DNA of 9,135 bases, taken from the NCBI GenBank assembly GCA_030616165.1, contig JAUWXV010000153.1, forward strand, positions 1-9,135, given 5' to 3'. Of this stretch, positions 1 to 5,695 are shown one piece after another. Position numbers and translations under genes: made by a program. Below the pieces are notes generated by a model, which made no database searches, was not told the origin of the DNA, and saw nothing but the letters and a program-made list of their open reading frames with translations. Origin of the DNA: a bacterium. GTDB lineage: Bacteria; SM23-31; JAUVVT01. Within the stretch, counting starts at the first letter, position 1, and the number at the start of each line of letters is the position of its first letter.

Positions 1-1
1 T

Positions 2-931
2 AAATTGCAGATTCAACGCATAGCTCCGAATACACTTACCATTGATTATTGTGATATAAAACTTGACGGGAAAGAAGAAAAAGATTTATACTCTAATGCG
101 GCGCAGAGAAAAATATATCAGCACCATGGCTTGAGAAGAAATCCATGGTACGGCAGTTATCAGTACAAAACAGAAATTCTCGATCTGGATAACTTCCCTG
201 CAAATTCTGGATTTGAAGCAACTTTTTCTTTTAATATAGATGAGGGAGTGGATAAAGCCTCTCTCCAGGCGGTGGTAGAACAGCCGAATATTTTCCGTGT
301 CTCGATTAATGGTCATTCTGTGGAACCGCACCCTGATGAATATTGGTTAGACTATGATTTTAAAATTTTTGACATCGGAAAGTATGTAGTCAACGGAACA
401 AATCGAATCACACTAAGGGTTTCTCCATTTACTATTAATGCGGAATTAGAGAGCATATATATCCTGGGTAACTTTGGTTTGAGTTCACAGGCGAAAGGGT
501 GGAAGATAGTACCATCTGCTCAATTATCAATAGGTGAATGGAATAAGCAGGGAATTCCATTTTATTCTGATAAGGTGGCATACAGCAAGACCTATAATCT
601 GTCATCCGTGGATAAAAAATATTTTGTAAAACTGGGAGCATGGCTTGGAACTGTTGCAGAGGTGCAAGTTAATAAAGAACATGCGGGAATAATTGCATGG
701 CCCCCATATAGTTTAGATATTTCAGATAAGGTAGGGAATGGCGAAAATGAGATTTCAGTGGTTGTTTATGGGTCATTAAAAAATTTACTGGGTCCGCATC
801 ATAACCCTGTCCGCGGCAGGACAGGACCAAGTAGTTGGGATGTGGCTCCTGAAAGGCAGCCAGGCGGAGAAAAGTATGATTTTATTGGGTACGGCTTATT
901 CGAAGATTTTTCGTTGATTGAGAAACAATAA
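2..931 (+). CDS. C-terminal part of a GH106-like glycoside hydrolase paralogue (5' end outside window)
   Basis: The reading frame is open to the left edge, so this is the 3' end of a longer gene. The TTG at 5 is unlikely to be a real start: the matching TTG in the downstream gene is an internal Leu codon (residue 729). The 308 visible residues align without gaps to residues 729-1035 of the protein encoded at 5696-8803, at about 84% identity by hand count. Two beta-sandwich-like parts can be seen. The first (about residues 1-165) contains NTLTIDYCDIKLDG and a VSINGHSVEP-type strand. The second (about 185-265) has the GH2 sugar-binding-domain look, with VEVQVNKEHAG-like and WPPYSLDISDKV motifs. 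Such modules are usually non-catalytic carbohydrate-binding or structural parts. The missing N-terminus is inferred, not seen, to be a GH106-like catalytic region. The gene ends in TAA, one codon later than its paralogue. Confidence 0.8.
   Translation, partial: KLQIQRIAPNTLTIDYCDIKLDGKEEKDLYSNAAQRKIYQHHGLRRNPWYGSYQYKTEILDLDNFPANSGFEATFSFNIDEGVDKASLQAVVEQPNIFRVSINGHSVEPHPDEYWLDYDFKIFDIGKYVVNGTNRITLRVSPFTINAELESIYILGNFGLSSQAKGWKIVPSAQLSIGEWNKQGIPFYSDKVAYSKTYNLSSVDKKYFVKLGAWLGTVAEVQVNKEHAGIIAWPPYSLDISDKVGNGENEISVVVYGSLKNLLGPHHNPVRGRTGPSSWDVAPERQPGGEKYDFIGYGLFEDFSLIEKQ
5..928 (+). repeat. Direct repeat copy 1: duplicated C-terminal module
   Basis: This stretch is homologous to 7880-8800 at a constant offset of 7875 bp, without indels. 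Homology covers coding sequence only: after the stop codons the two downstream spacers are unrelated. The best conserved tract is 704-759, where 55 of 56 bases match the other copy, including third codon positions. Confidence 0.9.
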
Positions 932-1101
932 ATATATAGTTTAACCTTTAATTAAAACTGATAATGACTTATTAATTAAAATTGTCTCAGATATTACATA
1001 TTACCTGGTGCCATGTTAAATAAAATATGTTTTTTTTGTAATTTTTATAAAAAAAGTTCCTTAATTTATAAATCTGTATAATTTTCAAAAATATTTTAAC
1101 T

Positions 1102-1178
1102 GACAGAAAGCTGTTCTGTCCCTACATAATAATCATTTGTAATTGAATATATTGTAGGGACAGGACATTGTCCTGTCC
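1102..1178. repeat. REP-like doublet (REPIN-type nested palindrome) with GTAG feet
   Basis: Two hairpins face each other. The right one reads GTAG (1154-1157), then GGACAGGACA (1158-1167), one base, then TGTCCTGTCC (1169-1178), a perfect 10-bp stem. The left one, read on the - strand, has GTAG (complement of 1122-1125), one or two G, then a 7-bp stem GACAGAA/TTCTGTC around a 5-base loop (1102-1120). The two outer heads, CTGTCCCTACA (1116-1126) and TGTAGGGACAG (1153-1163), pair perfectly over 11 bp across a 26-base loop. A GTAG foot beside a hairpin, in inverted pairs, is the known layout of REP/REPIN elements mobilised by RAYT (TnpA-REP, Y1 HUH) transposases. No such transposase is in the window. 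Confidence 0.65.
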
Positions 1179-1278
1179 TTCTGTGCTAAAGTAAAAGTTG
1201 ATTTTATTTCGTTTATTACTTCTCAATTTCAAAAAATGTCAGGAAAATATATATCATTTATTATTTAATAAGGCACTA
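1135..1278 (+). repeat. Inverted repeat arm, left copy (144 bp)
   Basis: The reverse complement of 8992-9135 matches this stretch at 138 of 144 positions without gaps; mismatches are at 1185, 1222, 1225, 1230, 1253 and 1276. The first 50 bases, including the GGACAGGACA palindrome, are identical. The inner end (TTAATAAGGCA) stops 10 bp before the rhaT start codon, so the repeat forms most of the rhaT leader. The match could extend outward beyond the right edge of the window. Confidence 0.92.
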
Positions 1279-1288
1279 AGAATATTAT

Positions 1289-2338
1289 ATGAATCCTTTT
1301 TTAGGTGTCTTCTTGCATACTATAGGCGGTTTTGCGGCTGGGAGTTTTTACATTCCGTTCAAGAAGGTTAGGAACTGGGCATGGGAGAGTTACTGGCTTG
1401 TGGGCGGTTTTTTTTCTTGGATTATTGTGCCGTGGATAGTGGCATACCTGACGGTGCCCGATCTTATAACTGTTTTGAGAGGTGCACCTGTAAGCAGTCT
1501 TGGCGCATGTTATTTATTTGGTGTATTGTGGGGTGTCGGTGGGCTCACATTCGGCTTGTCGATGCGTTATCTTGGGATGTCTCTTGGATATGCTTTTACA
1601 CTTGGATACTGTGCAGCCTTCGGCACTATTATACCGCCAATATATTTTAGGACGTTTAACGAGTTAATCAGCAGCGCATCCGGTATGGTTACGCTCGGTG
1701 GCGTTCTTGTGTGCCTTGCAGGCATTGCCGTATGCGGTTGGGCGGGCGTATCAAAGGAACGGGAGCTTTCGGATGCTCAAAAGAAAGAGACTATCAAGGA
1801 GTTTAATTTCAAGAAGGGCGTTTGGATTGCATTATTATGTGGTATTATGAGTGCGTGCTTTGCGTTCGGGATTGCAGCGGGGAAACCAATCGCCGAACGA
1901 GCGGTGTCTCTTGGCACGATGCCTATTTGGATGAATAGCCCAGTTTTTGTCGTTATACTTCTTGGTGGGTTTACAACAAATTTCATCTGGTGCATGATTC
2001 TGAATGTAAGAAACCATTCCTTGAATAATTACCTTGAGAGTGGCGACGCATCGCTTTTCATTAACTATTTATTCTCCGCGCTTTCAGGAACCATCTGGTA
2101 TTTCCAGTTTATGTTTTATGGAATGGGTACCACTAAAATGGGAAAGTATAATTTCTCAAGCTGGAGCATCCATATGGCTTTCATCATTGTTTTCAGCAAT
2201 ATTTGGGGGCTGATCTTTCGGGAATGGAAAGGTTCAAGGGTCCTTACACTCCGTATTATTATTTCAGGAATACTTGTGCTTATCATGTCAACAATTGTCA
2301 TTGGTCTGGGAAACTACCTTGCATCATTTGGAAAGTGA
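1289..2338 (+). CDS. rhaT: RhaT-family L-rhamnose/H+ symporter
   Basis: The 349-residue product is an integral inner-membrane protein with about ten hydrophobic segments. It matches E. coli RhaT (344 residues; drug/metabolite transporter superfamily) throughout. Recognised signatures are YIPFKKV (21-27) with the following WAWE and GGFFSWIIVPW (39-49), MRYLGMSLG (92-100), a cytoplasmic loop EFNFKKGVW after the fourth or fifth segment, and WYFQFMFYGMG in the second half. RhaT imports L-rhamnose, and in E. coli also L-lyxose and mannose, with a proton. The ATG at 1289 puts the N-terminus level with E. coli RhaT. Its ribosome site is weak: an AAGG at 1270-1273, 15 bp upstream and inside the repeated element. 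The gene ends in TGA. Sugar specificity is inferred from the family; a related deoxy-sugar or an oligosaccharide is possible. Confidence 0.9.
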   Translation: MNPFLGVFLHTIGGFAAGSFYIPFKKVRNWAWESYWLVGGFFSWIIVPWIVAYLTVPDLITVLRGAPVSSLGACYLFGVLWGVGGLTFGLSMRYLGMSLGYAFTLGYCAAFGTIIPPIYFRTFNELISSASGMVTLGGVLVCLAGIAVCGWAGVSKERELSDAQKKETIKEFNFKKGVWIALLCGIMSACFAFGIAAGKPIAERAVSLGTMPIWMNSPVFVVILLGGFTTNFIWCMILNVRNHSLNNYLESGDASLFINYLFSALSGTIWYFQFMFYGMGTTKMGKYNFSSWSIHMAFIIVFSNIWGLIFREWKGSRVLTLRIIISGILVLIMSTIVIGLGNYLASFGK

Positions 2339-2528
2339 GAAAGAGAGAAATATAATCACAGGGATGCAGAGAAAGAAATGTTTTCGTGAAAATCTCTGTA
2401 CTAACTTATGCTAATGTAAATGAAATAAATTTACCAATATTTTGTGGGGTCTAACAAGATTTGTACTTACTATAATAAACGAGTATGGTGTGAACAGTTA
2501 AATACGCAGATTTCATGTTTTACCGATG

Positions 2529-2534
2529 AGGAGG
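2529..2534 (+). promoter_or_regulatory. Strong Shine-Dalgarno AGGAGG for the URO-D-like gene
   Basis: A full AGGAGG lies 10 bases before the ATG at 2545. It supports that start over the in-frame ATG at 2563 (MTPRERV), although the conserved family sequence only begins there. Confidence 0.75.
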
Positions 2535-2544
2535 AAATACAATT

Positions 2545-3714
2545 ATGGGACATAAAGAGACGATGACGCCGCGGGAGCGTGTGTTAAAAGCTCTCAATCA
2601 TGAAATCCCTGACCGTGTACCCATTGACCTTGGGGGATTTCAAACAGGCATTCATCAAAGAGCATATGAAAATCTGCTTGTATTTCTGGGAATCGAGGAT
2701 AATATAACCATTCTTGATCCCGTCCAGCAGCTCGCAGTACCGTGCGAGGACATTCTTCAGCGATTCAGGGTTGACACTCGTTATATATGCGCACATGGAC
2801 CTGACAGTTTCAAGGGCACCATAGAAAAGAATATCCGGGACGGTAGGCTCTGGCATGATTTAAAGGATGAATTTGGTGTTATATGGTCAATGCCTGATGA
2901 CCAGCGGCTGTATATGGATATATCCCACCATCCTCTCAGGGATGCTACGATTGAAGATATCGCTGATTATCCATTCCCGGAAGGTAACGATCCGACCCGC
3001 TTCACAGATGTTCGGGAACATGCTCTGAAAATGCGTCATGAAACACCTTATGCTCTTTGTACATGCATCGGGGGTGTTGTATATGAGATCTGTTGGTATA
3101 TGAGAGGACTTGAGCAGTGGTTTGTCGATATGATAACACAACCTGCGTTCTGCGAAGCGCTGCTTGACAGTATGCTCAGGTTCTGGATGGATTTTTATGC
3201 TGGATTTATGGCGGAAGTGGGCGATCTTATTGACGTTGTAATGGTTGGTGATGACCTGGCAGGGCAAAGTGGTCCACTCTTTTCCCCGACATTTTACCGT
3301 AAGATAGTTAAACCGCGGCAGAAGATACTTATTCAGCATATCAAATCATTGACGGATGCGAAAATCTGGTATCATACCTGCGGCTCGTGCTATGAATATA
3401 TTAACGATTTTATTGACAATGGGGTGGATATTCTTAATCCGGTTCAGATTGGCATCATCAATATGGAACCGCAGAAACTCAAAAACGAATTCGGCGGCAG
3501 GATTGTTTTCTGGGGCGGTGGTATCGACGCCCAGCACATTCTGCCATTTGCGGAACCGACGGAAATTAAGAAACACGTGCGAAAGAATCTTGAACACTTT
3601 AAACCGGGAGGAGGATATGTCTTCAATTGTGTTCATAATATTCAGTATGGAATTCCTCCGGAGAATATTGTCGCAATGTTTGATACGGCGTATGAATTCG
3701 GATTTTATGAATGA
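2545..3714 (+). CDS. URO-D superfamily protein, MtaA/CmuA-like methyltransferase type
   Basis: The 389-residue product is probably cytoplasmic; no signal peptide or membrane segment is seen. The N-terminus MTPRERVLKALNHEIPDR (7-24) is typical of URO-D superfamily proteins of unassigned function. The Arg-rich substrate motif of true HemE (MRQAGRY type) is absent, so haem synthesis is unlikely. Visible features are GDDLAG (235-240), YHTCGSC with His277 and Cys279, ILNPVQ (296-301), FWGGGID (322-328), Cys362 in FNCVHN, and PPENIVAMFDTAYE near the end. His-x-Cys plus a distant Cys is the zinc-site pattern of the MtaA/MtbA/CmuA corrinoid-methyl transferases, which move a methyl group between a corrinoid and a thiol. 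Activity here is inference; such genes occur often beside sulfatases and sugar genes with no proven role. It sits 206 bp after rhaT and ends in TGA. Confidence 0.82.
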   Translation: MGHKETMTPRERVLKALNHEIPDRVPIDLGGFQTGIHQRAYENLLVFLGIEDNITILDPVQQLAVPCEDILQRFRVDTRYICAHGPDSFKGTIEKNIRDGRLWHDLKDEFGVIWSMPDDQRLYMDISHHPLRDATIEDIADYPFPEGNDPTRFTDVREHALKMRHETPYALCTCIGGVVYEICWYMRGLEQWFVDMITQPAFCEALLDSMLRFWMDFYAGFMAEVGDLIDVVMVGDDLAGQSGPLFSPTFYRKIVKPRQKILIQHIKSLTDAKIWYHTCGSCYEYINDFIDNGVDILNPVQIGIINMEPQKLKNEFGGRIVFWGGGIDAQHILPFAEPTEIKKHVRKNLEHFKPGGGYVFNCVHNIQYGIPPENIVAMFDTAYEFGFYE

Positions 3715-3778
3715 AACTGCATAAGTGTTTTTATTGTCAAAATAGCATCAAGTTTCCTGATTGGTTGAAAAAAGTATT

Positions 3779-3792
3779 TGAAATATATTTCA
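3779..3792. promoter_or_regulatory. Perfect 14-bp palindrome TGAAATATATTTCA, possible operator
   Basis: The site is fully self-complementary and lies in the 227-bp spacer before the sulfatase gene. A partial copy (TGAAATATATTT) occurs at 8907-8918 after the last gene. AT-rich palindromes can arise by chance in such spacers, and no regulator is encoded nearby. Confidence 0.25.
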
Positions 3793-3935
3793 TATAGTAT
3801 GAATGTTTTAATATTTCTCTACTGTCGGATTTTTAGTGAAGAACTTGATTTTCGGTTTACAGATTATTATATTTAATAGAAAATATTTCATTGACAGTGT
3901 AAAATAAATATTTTTGAAACATTAAAATAGTTACT

Positions 3936-3940
3936 GGGAG
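3936..3940 (+). promoter_or_regulatory. Shine-Dalgarno GGGAG that decides the sulfatase start
   Basis: Two in-frame ATGs occur, at 3942 and 3948. GGGAG is only 1 base from the first but 7 bases from the second, so the ATG at 3948 is the better start. The two choices differ by two residues before the Tat signal. Confidence 0.55.
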
Positions 3941-3947
3941 AATGACT

Positions 3948-4922
3948 ATGGAATATCAAAAAGATCCGGTAAAATTAAGTCGCCGGCAATTTATTAGAAA
4001 GACAGGAATGGCAGGAGCGTTCATATCGGTTGCAGGAACGTTGAGTTCTTGTGTTCAGAAAGACAAATCTTCTAGGAGACCAAATGTCATCTTTCTTCTA
4101 ACCGATGACCAGCGTTGGGATGCAGTGGGGTGTATGGGGAATCCAATCATCCAGACTCCTAATATGGATCGACTGGCTGAAAAGGGAGTATTGTTTGAAA
4201 GTAATTTTGTTACAACTTCTATTTGTGCTGCAAGTCGTGCCAGCATCTTTGCCGGGCAATATACACGCCGTCATGGAGTTATCGATTTTAAAACCGACTT
4301 TTCCCCCTCTGCCCTGAGACAAACGTATCCACTTCTAATGCGCAGGGCGGGTTACCGCATTGGCTTTATCGGCAAATGGGGAGTGGGGAATAACTTACCC
4401 GAAAAGGAATTTGATTACTTTAAAGGATTTCCGGGGCAGGGCAGATATTTTCATGAGGAAAATGGTAAGCAGGTTCATTTAACCAGCATCATGGGCAGGC
4501 AAGCCATCGAGTTTCTGAATGGCAGTTCGGAAAATCAGCCATTTTGTCTTTCCGTAAGCTTCAAAGCACCGCATGTCCAGGATAATGATCCCAGGCAATT
4601 CCTTTACGATCCAACTTACGAAAACCTTTACAAGAACGTAACCATCCCGGTTCCCAAGACTGCACATCCGCGTTACTTTGAGTCGCTTCCGGAATATATC
4701 CGCAATTCGGAAGCACGGAGAAGGTGGAAGATTCGCTTTAGCACACCGGAAAAATTTCAGGAATCAGTTAAAGGATACTACCGACTCATTTACGGCGTTG
4801 ATGTGGTGTTGGGTAGAATCATGGCTGCCTTGAAAGAACTAAAGTTCGAAGATAATACAATCATCATTTTGACCGGGGACAATGGATTCTATCTCGGTGA
4901 ACATGGACTGGCTGGCAAGTAG
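3948..4922 (+). pseudogene. Type I sulfatase, N-terminal part up to an in-frame TAG
   Basis: This is 324 codons of an arylsulfatase-family (S1) enzyme that hydrolyses sulfate esters, here probably on a polysaccharide. Numbering is from the ATG at 3948. A twin-arginine motif SRRQFIRK (11-18) is followed by a hydrophobic stretch and LSSC (Cys35), so Tat export and lipid anchoring are predicted. Asp53-Asp54 (LLTDDQRWD) are calcium ligands. The maturation site is CAASR (93-97): Cys93 would become formylglycine, and Ala replaces the common Pro at the third place. GKWG lies in the middle, and GDNG (310-313) carries the second metal-ligand pair. The frame stops at GLAGK plus TAG, just before the conserved FMHEES. 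Without the remaining third the fold should be incomplete. It is a nonsense mutant, a sequence error or a read-through codon; the rest of the frame is intact in the next entry. Confidence 0.85.
4920..4922 (+). other. In-frame amber codon replacing the conserved sulfatase Trp
   Basis: The codons around it read Gly-Lys-TAG-Phe-Met-His-Glu-Glu-Ser. Related sulfatases have Lys-Trp-Phe-Met or Lys-Trp-Phe-Tyr here, so a single TGG to TAG change explains it. The other visible gene ends use TAA (931, 5366, 8803) or TGA (2338, 3714); none uses TAG, but five stops are too few to infer a recoded TAG. Confidence 0.85.
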
Positions 4923-4925
4923 TTT

Positions 4926-5366
4926 ATGCATGAAGAGTCGATTCGAACCCCATTAATTGTTTATGACCACAGATTGCCGGTATCTTTACGAGGCAAGCGG
5001 AGGCAGGAAATTGTGTTAAACATTGACTTGGCGCCAACCATTCTTGACCTTGTTGGATTGGATATTCCAGCACCTGTGCAGGGACGCACTCTCCGGGGAT
5101 TGATCTATGGCAAAGAAGAGCCATGGAGAAACGACTTTTTCTACGAACACCTTTTCGAACATCCCACAATTCCAAAATCTGAAGGAGTTCGTAATGAACG
5201 GTGGAAGTACGTTCGATATATTGACCAGCATCCGACTCATGAAGAGCTGTATGATTTGGAAAATGACCCACATGAAGAACGTGATATTGCAATGATAAAG
5301 GGTAACAGTGAAGTTCTCAATTCCCTGCGTAAGCGATGGCGTGAACTCCGGGATAACTTGCGATAA
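4926..5366 (+). pseudogene. Type I sulfatase, C-terminal part after the in-frame TAG
   Basis: This part is in the same frame as the upstream half; only TAG and one Phe codon lie between them. It encodes the sulfatase C-terminal subdomain: MHEESIRTPLIVYD, then IDLAPTILDLVGLDIP and GRTLRGLI, then the closing strand region with RNERWKYVRYI and EELYDLENDPHEERD, a standard family ending. Together the halves span 472 codons, a normal length for this family. The ATG at 4926 has no good ribosome site in front of it, and the fragment lacks the formylglycine site and the metal ligands, so independent function is unlikely. The frame carries no further stops or frameshifts, so the damage is either recent, an error in the sequence, or bypassed by read-through. 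It ends in TAA. Confidence 0.85.
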
Positions 5367-5695
5367 AAAATATTACAATTGTCTCTAAATCTAAAAAATA
5401 CCGCAATATCAGACATTGGATTTGGATAGAAGTACACTGAAAAGGCCGCTTAATTTTGTCTTGACTTTTAGGGTGCAGTAAAGTAACTTTATTTTGATAT
5501 TAATTTTTCACTGGTTTGACTGTTATAATTACCATTATAGCATATAAATAATTTTACCTCTGGAAAATATTCAATTAAACATATATGGACATTTACTATT
5601 ATTTGTGATGAAAGTTTTTTATCCATTCTCTGCTCTTCGTTCAAATGACAACTAAAAATTTTAATAACAATTTTTTAACATAGGAGGAAGTAATT
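5367..5695. other. AT-rich spacer between sulfatase and GH106-like gene
   Basis: No coding potential or RNA gene is recognised. It holds two TTGACT hexamers (5461-5466 and 5516-5521) without a convincing -10 partner at normal distance, and a 13-bp near-perfect palindrome TAAAGTAACTTTA (5479-5491). The only clear signal is the ribosome site at 5682-5687. The spacer presumably contains the promoter of the large gene. Confidence 0.5.
5682..5687 (+). promoter_or_regulatory. Strong Shine-Dalgarno AGGAGG for the GH106-like gene
   Basis: AGGAGG lies 8 bases before the ATG at 5696, the ideal distance. The start is also supported by the signal peptide that follows it directly. Confidence 0.8.

Larger units (their letters stand above)
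932..1288. other. AT-rich spacer before rhaT holding a REP doublet and an inverted-repeat arm
   Basis: No reading frame of note is seen. The first part (932-1100) is very AT-rich, with an 8-T run at 1030-1037 that has no convincing GC-rich stem before it, so no intrinsic terminator is called. From 1102 on the spacer consists of two hairpin-forming palindromes (1102-1120 and 1158-1178) and a tail ending at 1278. The 1135-1278 part recurs inverted at the right edge of the window. Confidence 0.7.

Noticed and set aside
5-7. TTG as the start codon of the first reading frame
   Set aside because: The frame is open to the window edge, and the same TTG in the paralogous gene is an internal codon after a linker; no ribosome site can be seen.
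1030-1037. T-run after the first gene as an intrinsic terminator
   Set aside because: No stable GC-containing stem directly precedes it; the surrounding sequence is simply AT-rich.
1102-1178. CRISPR repeats or an attachment site
   Set aside because: There are only two palindromes, in opposite orientation, with no regular spacers and no integrase or cas gene.
2367-2398. CAGAGA...TCTCTG stem-loop after rhaT as a terminator
   Set aside because: The stem is only 6 bp with a 20-base loop and no T-run follows.
2471-2476. Perfect TATAAT before the URO-D-like gene as a -10 element
   Set aside because: No acceptable -35 hexamer at 16-18 bp and no extended TGn; the best partner (TTGTGG at 2442) is 23 bp away. 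It could still be real but is not supported.
2887-3339. 150-residue open frame on the - strand inside the URO-D-like gene
   Set aside because: Its translation resembles no family and it lies opposite a strongly conserved + strand gene; it is a shadow frame.
2545-3714. Annotation as HemE (uroporphyrinogen decarboxylase)
   Set aside because: The Arg-rich substrate-binding N-terminal motif of HemE is absent, and a His-x-Cys...Cys pattern of methyltransferase relatives is present.
3891-3896. Perfect TTGACA before the sulfatase as a -35 element
   Set aside because: No TATAAT-like hexamer lies at 15-19 bp. A Bacteroidota-type TAnnTTTG (3909-3916) is present but its distance from the TTG is too short for that promoter class.
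4926-5366. C-terminal sulfatase fragment as an independent small gene
   Set aside because: It is in frame with the upstream half, has no ribosome site, and lacks all active-site residues; it is best read as the remainder of one split gene.
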